Positions 16,437-26,439 of a stretch of DNA of 51,118 bases are shown in pieces (within the stretch, counting starts at the first letter, position 1; each line of letters begins with the position of its first letter). The notes beneath the pieces are model-generated. The model was not told the origin of the DNA, did not search any database, and worked only from the letters and a program-made list of their open reading frames with translations. Origin of the DNA: Haematobacter missouriensis (GTDB taxonomy: Bacteria > Pseudomonadota > Alphaproteobacteria > Rhodobacterales > Rhodobacteraceae); contig NZ_JFGS01000029.1 in the NCBI RefSeq assembly GCF_000740775.1, forward strand, positions 1 through 51,118, given 5' to 3'. Both the position numbers and the translations under genes were made by a program.

Positions 16437-18940
16437 GGCAGGGTCTCCTTTTCTTGGCTGTCATCTGGATGGATTTGGTCTGGCTCGACCGGCCGAGCGG
16501 GCTCTGTCCGTTCGACAAGATTTGTGAGGTTCGGGATCAGATCGACGGCCCATTCGACGCCGCGATGGCGCAGCCAGGCCGCGAGAAAACCGTCCTGCCC
16601 ATGCTCGGCGACGAGTTCGGCGATACGGGTCTGATCGGATTTGGATGATGCGGCGCAGAGCGCGAGGCCGACTTCGCTGAGGCCAAGCTCGAACAGGCGA
16701 TTGCCGCGCCGCGATTGGCAGTAATAGTCCCGCTTTGGCGTGGCCCGCGCGAGGATCTCGATTTGCCGGTCATTGAGGCCGAAGCGGCGGTAGATTGCCG
16801 TGATCTGCGGCTCGATGGCGCGTTCATTCGGGAGAAGCAGCCGCGTCGGGCAGCTTTCGATGATGGCGGGCGCGATATTGCTGCCGTCAATGTCCGAGAG
16901 CGATTGCGTGGCGAAGATGACGGAAGCGTTCTTCTTCCTGAGTGTCTTCAGCCATTCGCGCAGCTGGTTGGCGAACCCCTCGTCATCGAGCGCCAGCCAG
17001 CCTTCGTCGATGATGAGCAGGGTTGGCCGACCGTCGAGCCGGTCGCCAATCCGATGAAACAGATAGGACAGGACGGCAGGCGCAGCCCCAGTGCCGACCA
17101 GCCCCTCGATCTCGAAGGCCTGTACATCGGCTGATCCGAGATGTTCGGCCTCGGCGTCGAGCAACCGGCCATAGGCGCCGCCAATGCAGTAAGGGCGCAA
17201 CGCCTGTTTCAGATCGTTGGATTGCAGCAACACGGCAAGGCCGGTGATGGTCCGTTCCCCCGCCGGGGCGGATGCCAGCGATGTCAGCGCCGTCCAGATG
17301 TGCTCCTTCACCTCCGGCGTGATGATCATGCCTTCACGCATCAGGATCGCGGCGATCCAGTCAGCGGCCCATGACCGTTCATAGGCATCATCGATCCGCG
17401 CCAGCGGTTGCAGGGAAACGGAAACCTCCGATCCCTCGGTCAATCCACCGCCGAGATCATGCCAGTCGCCACCCATGGCGAGCGCGGATGCCCGGATCGA
17501 TCCCCCGAAATCGAAAGCGAAAATCTGGCTGCGATCATAGCGGCGAAATTGCAGCGCCATCAGCGCCAGCAGCACGGACTTGCCCGCGCCGGTCGGGCCG
17601 ACGACGAGGGTATGGCCCACGTCGCCGACATGAAGGGAAAGCCGGAACGGAGTCGAACCTTCGGTCTTGCCGTACAGCAAGGGGGGCGCTCCGAGATGTT
17701 CGTTCCGTTCCGGCCCCGCCCACACGGCCGATAGAGGGATCATGTGGGCGAGGTTGAGCGTCGAGATCGGCGGCTGCCGGACATTGGCGTAGGCATGTCC
17801 GGGGATCGAGCCTAGCCAGGCATCGACGGCATTGACAGTTTCCGGCATGGCCGTGAAGTCACGGCCCTGAATGATCTTCTCGACCAGACGCAGCTTCTCG
17901 TCGGCGATACGGGGGTCGGCGTCCCAGACGGTGACGGTTGCTGTGACATAGGCCATGCCGGCGACGTCAGCGCCCAGTTCCTGCAAGGCCATGTCGGCAT
18001 CGAGCGCCTTGTTGGACGCATCGGTGTCCACCAGCGCCGATTGCTCGTTGGTCATCACCTCCTTGAGGATCGCGGCGATGGATTTTCTCTTGGCGAACCA
18101 TTGACGGCGGATTTTGGTGAGGAGTTTCGTCGCGTCCGTCTTGTCCATCAGGATGGCGCGGGTGGACCAGCGATACGGGAACGCGAGCCGGTTCATCTCG
18201 TCGAGCAGGCCGGGCGTGGTCGCTGTCGGAAAGCCGATAATGGTCAGGACGCGCAGATGCTTGTCAGCAAGGCGCGGTTCCAACCCGCCAGTCAGCGGCT
18301 GATCGGCCAGCAGCGCATCGAGGTGCATGGGCACTTCGGGCACGCGAACACGATGGCGGTTCGTGGAAATCGTGGAATGGAGATAGGTCAGCGTGCCCGC
18401 GTCATCGATCCAGTGGCATTCGGGCATGAAGCCGTCGAGCAGCGCCAGCACGCGGTCGGTGCGGTCGATGAAGCCGCGCATCAGCTCCCATGGATTGACG
18501 CCGGATTGCTCACGGCCCTCGTAGAGCCAGGTCTCGGCGCGAGCCGCATCTTCGGCGGGTGGCAGCCAGAGGAAGGTCAGGAAGTAGCCTGACACGAAAT
18601 GCGTGCCCGCTTCCTCGAAGGCAGCTTTGCGCTCGGCATCGAGAAGAGCGGAGGCCGGATCAGGAAATTGGCTGCCGGGATAGGTCGCGGCTTCGCTTCG
18701 TTGTGCCTCAACAAAGATCGACCAGCCGGAGCCGAGGCGGCGCACGGCGTTGTTGATACGCCCGGCGACCGCGACCAGTTCGGCGGCAACAGCGGAATCT
18801 AGATCCGGCCCGCGAAACTTCGCAGTCCTCTGGAAACTGCCGTCCTTGTTCAGCACGACGCCCGAGCCAACCAGCGCGGCCCAGGGCAGGAAATCCGCGA
18901 GGCGGGTAGCGGTACGGCGATATTCGGTGAGGTTCATCAT
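16433..18940 (-). CDS. trbE: Conjugal transfer ATPase TrbE (VirB4-like)
   Basis: The protein has 835 residues from ATG 18940, the first of two adjacent ATGs 10 bp after trbD; a further upstream frame to 19129 runs antiparallel-like through trbD and is not coding. The N-domain starts NLTEYRRTATRLADFLPW. Walker A is VVGPTGAGKSVLLALMALQF (about residue 445), Walker B is LLIIDEGWLALDDEGF (about 640), and ATQSLSDIDGS follows. VirB4 ATPases energise pilus assembly and substrate passage at the inner membrane. It overlaps trbJ by ATGA. Confidence 0.95.
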   Translation of the reverse strand: MMNLTEYRRTATRLADFLPWAALVGSGVVLNKDGSFQRTAKFRGPDLDSAVAAELVAVAGRINNAVRRLGSGWSIFVEAQRSEAATYPGSQFPDPASALLDAERKAAFEEAGTHFVSGYFLTFLWLPPAEDAARAETWLYEGREQSGVNPWELMRGFIDRTDRVLALLDGFMPECHWIDDAGTLTYLHSTISTNRHRVRVPEVPMHLDALLADQPLTGGLEPRLADKHLRVLTIIGFPTATTPGLLDEMNRLAFPYRWSTRAILMDKTDATKLLTKIRRQWFAKRKSIAAILKEVMTNEQSALVDTDASNKALDADMALQELGADVAGMAYVTATVTVWDADPRIADEKLRLVEKIIQGRDFTAMPETVNAVDAWLGSIPGHAYANVRQPPISTLNLAHMIPLSAVWAGPERNEHLGAPPLLYGKTEGSTPFRLSLHVGDVGHTLVVGPTGAGKSVLLALMALQFRRYDRSQIFAFDFGGSIRASALAMGGDWHDLGGGLTEGSEVSVSLQPLARIDDAYERSWAADWIAAILMREGMIITPEVKEHIWTALTSLASAPAGERTITGLAVLLQSNDLKQALRPYCIGGAYGRLLDAEAEHLGSADVQAFEIEGLVGTGAAPAVLSYLFHRIGDRLDGRPTLLIIDEGWLALDDEGFANQLREWLKTLRKKNASVIFATQSLSDIDGSNIAPAIIESCPTRLLLPNERAIEPQITAIYRRFGLNDRQIEILARATPKRDYYCQSRRGNRLFELGLSEVGLALCAASSKSDQTRIAELVAEHGQDGFLAAWLRHRGVEWAVDLIPNLTNLVERTEPARPVEPDQIHPDDSQEKETLP

Positions 18941-18950
18941 GGCTGCGCCC

Positions 18951-19232
18951 TCACACCGACAGATGACCGGGTATGCGCAGATGCTTACGGCCCACCTCGA
19001 CAAAAAGCGGATCGCGTTTGGCAGCCCATACCGCGAGGAAATGACCGACCGCCCAGATGGCGATGCCAACCAGCCAGAGACGAAGGCCGAGGCCGACGGC
19101 GCCGGCCAGCGTGCCGTTGACGATGGCAATCGAACGCGGTGCGCCGCCGAGCAGGATATGCTCGGTCAGCGCCCGGTGAACCGGGATGGAGAAGCCCGGC
19201 ACCGCATCGAGCTGTTCAAACCCGCCCGCCAT
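18951..19232 (-). CDS. trbD: Conjugal transfer protein TrbD (VirB3-like)
   Basis: The 93-residue membrane protein has the TrbD/VirB3 pattern: a short N-terminal part (VPGFSIPVHRALTEHILLGG, then APRSIAIVN) followed by two hydrophobic segments (GTLAGAVGLGLRLWLVGIAI and AVGHFLAVWAAKRDP, close together). Its start overlaps the trbC stop (TGATG). It works with the TrbE ATPase at the inner membrane. Confidence 0.93.
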   Translation of the reverse strand: MAGGFEQLDAVPGFSIPVHRALTEHILLGGAPRSIAIVNGTLAGAVGLGLRLWLVGIAIWAVGHFLAVWAAKRDPLFVEVGRKHLRIPGHLSV

Positions 19233-19564
19233 CAGATGAGCGCCCCGCCGCCGAACGAGAAGAACGACAGGAAGAAGCTCGACGCGGCGAAGGCGATGGA
19301 CAGGCCGAAGACGATCTGGATCAGGCGGCGGAAGCCGCCGGAGGTATCACCGAAGGCCAGCGCCAGGCCGGTGGCGATGATGACGATAACGGCGATGATC
19401 TTGGCGACAGGACCCTCGATCGACTGGAGGATCGACTGAAGCGGGGCCTCCCAGGGCATGGAGGAGCCGGAGGCGTGTGCGGCAGGCGCCAGCATCAGAC
19501 TGATGGAAACAGTGGCAGCGGCGGTTGCCATGATGCGGCAGCCGCGTGAAATCGTGCGGATCAT
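19232..19564 (-). CDS. trbC: Conjugal pilin TrbC (VirB2-like)
   Basis: The 110-residue pre-pilin has a long signal peptide (about 1-32, ending APAAHAS), then SSMPWEAPLQSILQSIEGPV and two hydrophobic helices (AKIIAVIVIIATGLALAFG, FGLSIAFAASSFFLSFFSFG) separated by a basic loop. This is the normal pilin architecture. It is coupled to trbB by ATGA. Confidence 0.94.
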   Translation of the reverse strand: MIRTISRGCRIMATAAATVSISLMLAPAAHASGSSMPWEAPLQSILQSIEGPVAKIIAVIVIIATGLALAFGDTSGGFRRLIQIVFGLSIAFAASSFFLSFFSFGGGALI

Positions 19565-20568
19565 GAAGGGTTTCCTTTCGGGGTGGTTGCCAAAGTGATG
19601 GGATGCGTGATGGCGTAATCGCCGTCCGGCCCCAGCCCATCGACGCGGGCGAGTTCGACCAGCCGGCGGGAAGAGCCGCGTCCGGCAAGAACGGCGACGA
19701 GGTCGATTGTCTCGGCAATCAGGGCGCGCGGGACGGTGATGACGGCTTCCTGGATGAGCTGTTCGAGGCGTCGCAGCGCGCCAATGCCGGAACCGGCATG
19801 GATGGTGCCGATCCCGCCCGGATGGCCGGTGCCCCAGGCTTTAAGGAGGTCGAGAGCTTCGGACCCGCGCACCTCGCCGACCGGGATGCGATCCGGGCGC
19901 AGGCGTAGCGACGAACGCACCAGATCGGAGAGCGTCGCCACGCCATCTTTGGTGCGCATCGCGACCAGATTGGGCGCGGCGCATTGCAGTTCGCGCGTGT
20001 CTTCAATGATCACGACGCGGTCCGAAGTCTTGGCGACTTCTGCCAGCAGCGCGTTGGTCAGCGTGGTTTTTCCGGTCGAGGTGCCGCCCGCGACAAGGAT
20101 ATTGGCGCGCGTGGCGACGTTCAGGCGCAGCACCTCGGCCTGAGCACTGGTCATGATCCCGGCGTTTACATAGTCGTCGAGCGTGAACACCGCGACGGCA
20201 GGCTTGCGGATGGCAAAGGTCGGCGCCGTGACGACAGGCGGCAGCAACCCTTCGAAGCGCTCTCCGGTCTCGGGCAGTTCAGCCGACACACGCGGATTGC
20301 GGGCATGAACCTCGGCGCCGACATGATGGGCGACCAGCCTGACGATCCGCTCGCCATCGGCAGCCGACAGCCTCTCCCCCGTATCGGCCAGCCCTTCGGA
20401 GAGCCGATCCACCCAGATGCGGCCATCGGGATTCAGCATCACCTCGACCACAGCTGGATCTTCCAGAAACCGGGCAATCGATGTACCGAGCGCGGTGCGC
20501 AGCATCCGCGCACCACGCGCAATCGTCTCGGGTTTCTGATGTGATGCGGTCATGGCGGCCCCGTTCAT
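19561..20568 (-). CDS. trbB: Conjugal transfer ATPase TrbB (VirB11-like)
   Basis: The 335-residue hexameric secretion ATPase has an N-domain ([20 protein letters not shown]), Walker [21 protein letters not shown] (about residues 155-175), an aspartate box [16 protein letters not shown], Walker B-like [20 protein letters not shown] and the His box [11 protein letters not shown]. It opens the trb operon and is coupled to trbC. A second possible start (MTASHQ) lies 5 codons in. Confidence 0.95.
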   Translation of the reverse strand: MNGAAMTASHQKPETIARGARMLRTALGTSIARFLEDPAVVEVMLNPDGRIWVDRLSEGLADTGERLSAADGERIVRLVAHHVGAEVHARNPRVSAELPETGERFEGLLPPVVTAPTFAIRKPAVAVFTLDDYVNAGIMTSAQAEVLRLNVATRANILVAGGTSTGKTTLTNALLAEVAKTSDRVVIIEDTRELQCAAPNLVAMRTKDGVATLSDLVRSSLRLRPDRIPVGEVRGSEALDLLKAWGTGHPGGIGTIHAGSGIGALRRLEQLIQEAVITVPRALIAETIDLVAVLAGRGSSRRLVELARVDGLGPDGDYAITHPITLATTPKGNPS

Positions 20569-20588
20569 GGCGGGACGCGCAAAAGACG

Positions 20589-20605
20589 GACCCCGGATTG
20601 GGGTC
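20589..20605 (-). promoter_or_regulatory. Hairpin in the leader of the trb operon
   Basis: GACCCC (20589-20594) and GGGGTC (20600-20605) form a 6-bp stem with a 5-nt loop, 20 bp before the trbB start on the minus strand. The transcript continues with CGTCTTTT, so it has the look of a weak terminator or attenuator. A TTGAAA about 40 bp further upstream could be a promoter element. The rest of the 131-bp gap to the CopG gene shows nothing clear. Confidence 0.3.
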
Positions 20606-20699
20606 GATTAAAAGAACCTGATTTAGGGCCGTTTCAACAGATGTTTACGCGTGTGCGGGCATCGGCGGCGCAGGGCGGTAAATAGGATGGATCGAAAGA

Positions 20700-21161
20700 T
20701 CAGAGCTGGTTTCCATCCGCTTCGGACTGGCCTTGTGACGAAAGATCGTGAAGCGAATCGATATCCCGCGACAACTCTTTCAGGAATCTGTCGCCGGAAG
20801 CCAGGCGCTTGCCCAGCGTCTGCATGAAGCCTTCGAAGCGCTCGTTGCCCTTGATGCGTGCCGACTGTTTCGCGCTATCTGACAGCGGCGGCGTCATGGT
20901 GAGCCAGAATTGTACGAACAGCGAAAGCGTCTCGCCGAGGATGGCGACATCTTCGTCCAGCATATCGAACTGGCGGCCAAGCTTATCCAGGCGTCGCGAC
21001 ATTGCGGCTTCCAGCCGTTCGGTCGTGTCACCGGACAGGAAGGATGCTACCGCAGCCTCGATCACTGCGGATTTTGAAACATTGCGACGCAGCGCCAGAC
21101 CCTCGACCTGCTTCAGCAGATCCGGGGAGAAGTAGACATTCATGCGGGTGCGACTCGTCAT
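20700..21161 (-). CDS. CopG/ribbon-helix-helix family regulator next to traG
   Basis: The protein has 153 residues from ATG 21161, which has AAGGAAG about 8 bp upstream. Residues 1-45 form a ribbon-helix-helix DNA-binding domain (RMNVYFSPDLLKQVEGLALR, then NVSKSAVIEAAVASFL). The rest is helical (LDEDVAILGETLSLFVQFWL). A gene of this type regularly sits between traG and trbB in this class of element and may control transfer or bind near oriT. It starts 14 bp after the traG stop. Confidence 0.85.
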   Translation of the reverse strand: MTSRTRMNVYFSPDLLKQVEGLALRRNVSKSAVIEAAVASFLSGDTTERLEAAMSRRLDKLGRQFDMLDEDVAILGETLSLFVQFWLTMTPPLSDSAKQSARIKGNERFEGFMQTLGKRLASGDRFLKELSRDIDSLHDLSSQGQSEADGNQL

Positions 21162-21175
21162 GCCTGTCTTCCTTC

Positions 21176-23163
21176 TCAAAGCTCGATGCCGTCATTTGGG
21201 TCGAGTGACGCCTGCCGCGCGACCATGCGCATCCGCTGACGCATGGCACGGGCTTTGGCGGCATCGACGTCGGGCTCATCATCGAGAAAATCGAACTCCT
21301 GCGATGGCGGCGGTGGTGGCGGGATGATTTCCTCATGCTCGGGAAGCTCCGGCTCAAGACGGATACCGGCATTGGCAGGATCGTCGTCGGACCTGTTCGA
21401 CGCGGGTCCGTGGCCGGCCGCGGCCGCAACAACACGGCTCGTCCAGTCGTCTGGTGCCGATGTTTCCATCTTCACCGACTGCTTGTGCAGATCGGGCGGC
21501 GGCAGCACCCGTTCCTGAAGCCGCGCATCGGCATAGTAACGCGCCTTGGCGGCGCGGATGGGCGGCACACCCGCTACCATGACGATCTCGTCGGTTGGCG
21601 GAAGCTGCATGATCTCGCCCGGTGTCAGGAGCGGCCGCGCTGTTTCCTGCCGCGAAACCATGAGATGCCCGAGCCAGGGCGCGAGGCGATGGCCCGCATA
21701 GTTGGTGGAATCGCGCATTTCCGTGGCCGTGCCGAGCGCATCACTGATCCGCTTGGCGGTGCGTTCATCGTTTGCGGCAAAGGCGACACGCACATGGCAG
21801 TTGTCGAGAATGGCGTTGTTCTGTCCATAGGCCCGCTCGATCTGGTTGAGCGACTGCGCGATCAGGAACGCTTTGAGGCCGTAGCCGGCCATGAAGGCGA
21901 GCGCCGATTCAAAGAAATCAAGCCGCCCGAGCGCGGGGAACTCGTCCAGCATCAACAGGAGACGATGGCGTTTTCCGGTGGTTTCCAGTTCCTCGGTCAG
22001 CCGCCGCCCGACCTGATTGAGGATCAGACGGATCAGCGGCTTGGTCCGGTTGATGTCCGAGGGCGGTACGACGAGGTAGAGGCTGACCGGTTCTTTTGCT
22101 CCGACCAGATCGGCAATGCGCCAGTCGCAGCGGGCCGTCACGCGGGCCACGACCGGATCTCGGTAGAGACCGAGAAAGGACATCGCCGTGGACAGCACGC
22201 CGGAGCGTTCGTTCTCGGATTTGTTCAACAGCTCGCGTGCCGATGAGGCGATGACGGGATGCACACCGGCTTCGCCCAGATGCGGCGTGTCCATCATGGC
22301 GCGCAAGGTCGCCTCGACCGGACGGCGCGGATCGGACAGAAAGCTCGCGACCCCCGCCAGCGTCTTGTCCTTCTCGGCATAGAGAACATGCAGGATGGCG
22401 CCGACCAGTAGCGAATGGCTGGTCTTTTCCCAATGGTTGCGCTTGTCGAGACTGCCCTCGGGATCGACCAGAATATCCGCGATGTTCTGGACATCGCGGA
22501 CTTCCCACTCCCCCTGACGGACTTCCAGCAGCGGGTTGTAAGCTGCGGAATGCACATTGGTCGGATCGAACAGCAGGACACGGCCGTGATGGGACCGAAG
22601 CCAGCCGTCAGATTCCAGTTCTCACCCTTGATGTCGTGCACGATGCAACTTCCCGGCCAGGTCAGCAGCGTCGGCACAACGAGACCGACGCCTTTGCCTG
22701 ATCGGGTGGGCGCGAAACAAAGGACATGCTCGGGGCCGTCGTGCCGGAGATAGTCCTTGCTGTGCCTGCCAAGGACCACGCCATCGGGACCGAGCAGTCC
22801 GGCAGCATGGATTTCCTTGTCCTCGGCCCATCGCGCAGAACCGTAGGTGGCGACGTTGCGCGCCTCGCGCGCCCGGATGATCGACATGAAAAAAGCGGCG
22901 GCGATAGCGAACAACGCCCCGGACGTGGCGATGAACGCGCCTTCGGTGAAAATACCGGGCGCATAGGCGTCATAGGAAAACCACCACCAGAAGAAGGCCG
23001 GAGGATAATAGACCGGCCATCCCGCAACATCGAACCACGGATTGCCGAGCTGGGGCTGAAAGCCAAGGCGGAAGGCCACCCATTGTGTCGAAGTCCAGAC
23101 CATCACCAGGACAATGGTGAATACGACAATGATCTGGCCCCAGAGTATTCGGCCACCACGCAT
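21176..23163 (-). pseudogene. traG: Type IV coupling protein TraG (VirD4-like), frameshifted
   Basis: Two frames of one gene are visible. The first runs from ATG 23163 (GGAG 6 bp upstream), with two N-terminal transmembrane helices and Walker A CFAPTRSGKGVGLVVPTLL. It reads WNLTAGF and then loses homology. The homologous sequence (RVLLFDPTNVHSAAYNPLLE) continues in the next frame through Walker B LLMLDEFPALGRLDFFESAL to the end at 21176. Restoring one base near 22596-22598 gives a normal TraG of about 660 residues. The protein would link the relaxosome to the mating pore. If the shift is real, self-transfer should be lost unless another TraG supplies the function. Confidence 0.9.
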
Positions 23164-23338
23164 ACAGGCTCCAATCGGCAAGAGAGTCGGAGCCGATCAA
23201 AGAATAGACGTTTTCGAAAGCGGCAACAGGAAAAGCAGGGGTGCCGTGTTGCCGGATACTATCGGCGGCACATCGGACAGGCCCTTTCAGATGCCGATGT
23301 CGACAGAACAATTTGCGAGGTGCCAGATCGGCAAAGGC

Positions 23339-25411
23339 TCAAATCCCGAGCCCTCGTGTTCGCCCCATTTGCCACGATACCGATCCACCCTGCACGATGC
23401 CCGCAACCTCGCGGCCGAGCTGGCGGTCGATCACTGGCCGCCATGGGACAAGAGTGAACTCGTGGCTCTTTTCGACAATGGCGAACTTGCCGCTCGATAG
23501 ATGTGCGATCCCGGTGAACTTGCCGCTGATATTTTCGCCATCGGCAGCCGCCCGGAACGGCAAGCCTTTGCTGCTGGCCATTTCCGCACCGACGCGGGCC
23601 ACTTCCCTTTCTCGCAGATTGGCGAGCAGGTTGCGCCGATAGAGGATGCGTCCATTCTGCTGTCGCGTGGCAGCGCCCTGTGCGATATGGTGTTCACGCC
23701 GCTGGTCCATAGCCTCGCGCACTTGCTGGCCGAACCCTGCCGGGGTAAGGTCCGAGGCGTCCGGTGTGACCAATCGCCGGTCCAGCCAGGTCGCGCCATC
23801 GGCGCCGATCTGTTTTTCCAGATCGAAGGTCGAGACGACGCGGATGCTGGGCTGCCGGTTGCGACCGGCATCATAGGCGGTGGCGCGGCTCTCGAAGTCT
23901 TCGGGGATGCGCCACTGGTCGGCGTCAATCCGTTCAGCGATGCCGGCGCGGCGCAGCGCCTCCAGTCGCCGGACATGGGCATCCAAATAGCCCTCGTAAT
24001 CACCGCCCGGTACACGTCCCTCGAACTTCGCCTGTTCGAGGTGGCGGCTCGGTCGGTAGATACCATTTTCCGAGATCGCAGCGATGGTGCGATCAGAGGG
24101 ACGTTGCGCTGTATCGGCGGGACCGACTTCCACGATGCTGCCGATCCGGGCAACTTCAACGCGGGCCGGATCAATGCCGGGAAGATGGTGTGTTCGCCCG
24201 TCGATGCCGTCCACCACGAGCGTCAGGTTCTCGCCCATCTCGTCGGTGAGATATTTGTCCACGACGCGGCCGGTGATGGGTGCCGCGGGTGCGGCATCGT
24301 GAAGCTGGAAGGTCATCGGATCACGTTCCTGCCCATCGGCCTTCAGCGCCTTGTGCATGTTGCGGATGATGTCACCGCGCTCACCGAGTTCACGCAGCGC
24401 CGGTTCCATCTTCGCGCCAAGCTCCCAGACGCCGGGTGCATGTTCCGTAGCCAGCCCCATCTTTTCCAGCTTGGCGAGACGGCGCAGGCGAAGTGTGCGG
24501 TTGAACTGGCGGCGTGCATCTGCCGGTTCGTGGCGCAGATCGAGGAACCTTTCGTCGGCTTCCTCGGTCATGGCGCGGTCGATGCGCGTGAAGCGGTCCT
24601 GATCGATTTCGGCAGACAGCTTGCGGCTCTGCTCGATCTCGGTGGCGGGTCCAAGTTCCAGCGTGGTCAGTTCGCTCGCCCGCTCACGAATTCCATTGGC
24701 GAGATAATCGCCATTGATGACCAGGTTCTCGCCCAGATCGTCCTTGCCCCGAACGATGACATGGACATGGGGATGGCCGGTATTGTGGTGATTGACCGCC
24801 ACCCAATCGAGCTTCGTGCCAAGATCGCCCTCAATGCGGCTCATCAGATCGCGGGTGTGCTCGGTGAGATCGGAAAGATCGGCGGCATCTTCCGGCGAGA
24901 CGATGAAGCGGAACTGGTGGCGATCATCCTTGCCGCGATCAAGGAAGGCATCTCCATCGGCACGATCGTCGGTGGCGGAATAAAGCTGACCACGCTCGCC
25001 ATCACGCGATGTTCCGTCGCGCTGGATGTAGCGCAGATGGGCAGCACCTTTGCCATTCTTCCCCGCGCTCTGAACGTATCGGGTTTTGACGACGACGCGA
25101 CGCGCGCCAGCCGTACTGTGACGCCAGCCGCTCGACAGGGTTCGGGCGCGGACAAAGGCCGCACCACGACCACGCTTGACGCCCGGACCTTTGCCAGCCT
25201 GCGACGCCTTCCCGATCTTTCCGGCAGAACCAGATGAAGACGACGAGGATGTCCGTGATGCGAATGAAGATGATTTGCCGGGGCTGTTGCTATGCTGACG
25301 CGCCAGCTTCTTCGCCTGCGTCAGAAAGCTCTTCGCCTTGCCCGCCTTCGGCACGTCCGACCTGATGCGGCCAGGCTTCGGGCGAAAGCGGTTCTCGTCG
25401 TCGGCGCTCAT
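23339..25411 (-). CDS. MOBP-type relaxase (VirD2/TraI-like, DUF3363)
   Basis: The protein has 690 residues from ATG 25411; an earlier in-frame TTG at 25441 lacks support. A basic, Ser/Gly-rich N-tail (1-110) precedes the relaxase domain: RYVQSAGKNGKGAAHLRYIQ, FRFIVSPEDAADL, and the three-histidine metal motif HHNTGHPHVHVIVRG near residue 235. From about 330 to the end is the DUF3363 region (ITGRVVDKYLTDEMGENLTL). It resembles relaxases of the RlxS type from mesorhizobial ICEs. It should nick at oriT and lead the single strand into the recipient. The candidate oriT lies directly upstream (25579-25618). A 175-bp gap separates it from traG. Confidence 0.92.
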   Translation of the reverse strand: MSADDENRFRPKPGRIRSDVPKAGKAKSFLTQAKKLARQHSNSPGKSSSFASRTSSSSSSGSAGKIGKASQAGKGPGVKRGRGAAFVRARTLSSGWRHSTAGARRVVVKTRYVQSAGKNGKGAAHLRYIQRDGTSRDGERGQLYSATDDRADGDAFLDRGKDDRHQFRFIVSPEDAADLSDLTEHTRDLMSRIEGDLGTKLDWVAVNHHNTGHPHVHVIVRGKDDLGENLVINGDYLANGIRERASELTTLELGPATEIEQSRKLSAEIDQDRFTRIDRAMTEEADERFLDLRHEPADARRQFNRTLRLRRLAKLEKMGLATEHAPGVWELGAKMEPALRELGERGDIIRNMHKALKADGQERDPMTFQLHDAAPAAPITGRVVDKYLTDEMGENLTLVVDGIDGRTHHLPGIDPARVEVARIGSIVEVGPADTAQRPSDRTIAAISENGIYRPSRHLEQAKFEGRVPGGDYEGYLDAHVRRLEALRRAGIAERIDADQWRIPEDFESRATAYDAGRNRQPSIRVVSTFDLEKQIGADGATWLDRRLVTPDASDLTPAGFGQQVREAMDQRREHHIAQGAATRQQNGRILYRRNLLANLREREVARVGAEMASSKGLPFRAAADGENISGKFTGIAHLSSGKFAIVEKSHEFTLVPWRPVIDRQLGREVAGIVQGGSVSWQMGRTRGLGI

Positions 25412-25443
25412 GAGCGCATCCCATGCCGTGTAGGCACGCAAAC

Positions 25444-25472
25444 GACATATATTCGGCTATAGTGCCGGTCAA
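25444..25472 (-). promoter_or_regulatory. Candidate promoter of the relaxase gene
   Basis: On the minus strand TTGACC (25467-25472) is followed after 15 bp by TATATG (25446-25451), or after 17 bp by TATGTC (25444-25449). It lies 33 bp before the relaxase ATG. The -35 match is 5 of 6. No experiment supports it. Confidence 0.4.
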
Positions 25473-25578
25473 AACCCAGCGAAGCCAAGGCTTTGCGCCA
25501 AATCGCGGCACGCGAAACCCAAAAGCATGGTGCCGTGCCCCGCGTCCCAAAACAGTGTGCAGACAAGGGCTTGCCCAG

Positions 25579-25618
25579 AAACCGCCCCGACAGGGTGCCG
25601 GTTTCCTTTATCTTGCCC
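25579..25618 (+). other. Candidate oriT: inverted repeat plus IncP-like nic sequence
   Basis: In the 313-bp gene-free gap before the relaxase, AAACCG (25579-25584) and CGGTTT (25599-25604) form an inverted repeat. Five bases on is TATCTTGCCC (25609-25618), one mismatch from TATCCTGCCC, the nick region of IncP plasmids (cleavage after the G). Repeat, then nick site, next to the relaxase gene is the standard MOBP arrangement. The rest of the gap has no gene; the relaxase promoter candidate lies at its left side. Confidence 0.45.
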
Positions 25619-25724
25619 TCCGCCTTTCCTTCCCTTTTTGCCCTTCCTGCCGGGAATGCTGCCAGGCGCCCCCAAGCCTGACTGCACACCGCAAATGGAC
25701 CGAACGAGCGCGAAAACGCCATGC

Positions 25725-26435
25725 TCATGGCTTGTCGCCATCGCCCGCAAGGGCCACGAATATGCCGCTGTCCTGCGGTTCCTGAACGGCGGGATCGCGC
25801 AGAGAAACGGTTGCCTGGATGTCGCCCGACGGCTGATTGGCCGCCGCTGAAATGCCGCCGGATTGCGCAACGAAGAGCGGGGCTTCGCGCCAATCCGGTG
25901 GTGGTGGCGGCACGATTGTCGGCACATCGGGCGCAGTCGCATGCCCAAGAAGCGGCGCGAGCGTGGCGACATAGGCGCGCGTTTCTGCGGGCAAAACACG
26001 GCCCGTCGCCAGATGCTCGTCATAGCGACCGGGACCGGCATTGTAGGCGGCAAGCATGGCCGCAACATTGCCGTAGCGGTTCCACATCTCGCGCAGATAC
26101 GCCGTGCCTGCGAGGATGTTATCGCGCGGATCGTAAGGGTCGCGCCCGAGACCATGGCGGCGGCGCAGGCCCGCCCAGGTATCGGGCATGACCTGCATCA
26201 GTCCCATCGCGCCCGCCGATGAAATTGCGCGCACATCGCCCGCGCTTTCCACGCGCAGCACGGCTCGAATCCAGTGCTCTGGAATGCCGAAACGCTGTGA
26301 CGCCTCGGCAATGAACGCAGCATGGGGATGCGCGGTGACAGGCGCAGGTTGAAGCGTGACCTGCGCCATGGCCGGCATCGAGCCGCTGCCAGCCGACAGC
26401 AGGGCCGTGAAGAGAAGAAAGGTGCGGGATCGCAT
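25725..26435 (-). CDS. Lytic transglycosylase of the transfer region
   Basis: The protein has 236 residues from ATG 26435, where a signal peptide begins (RSRTFLLFTALLSAGSG to AMA). The SLT domain follows: catalytic glutamate in IRAVLRVESAGDVRAISSAG, then AMGLMQVMPDTWAGLRRRHG and AAMLAAYNAGPGRYDEH. The C-terminal 70 residues are proline-rich and unstructured. Such enzymes open peptidoglycan for pore assembly (VirB1 role). It is 4 bp after the DUF736 gene in the repA-to-transglycosylase operon. Confidence 0.92.
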   Translation of the reverse strand: MRSRTFLLFTALLSAGSGSMPAMAQVTLQPAPVTAHPHAAFIAEASQRFGIPEHWIRAVLRVESAGDVRAISSAGAMGLMQVMPDTWAGLRRRHGLGRDPYDPRDNILAGTAYLREMWNRYGNVAAMLAAYNAGPGRYDEHLATGRVLPAETRAYVATLAPLLGHATAPDVPTIVPPPPPDWREAPLFVAQSGGISAAANQPSGDIQATVSLRDPAVQEPQDSGIFVALAGDGDKP

Positions 26436-26439
26436 GATC

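Noticed and set aside
23248..23258. A TATCCGGCAAC sequence (minus strand) as nic site between relaxase and traG
   Set aside because: The match to the IncP nick region is poorer than at 25609-25618 and there is no adjacent inverted repeat.
23501..25237. A 578-codon open frame opposite the relaxase gene
   Set aside because: It overlaps a clear relaxase on the other strand and has no recognisable domain or start signal; a codon-bias shadow.
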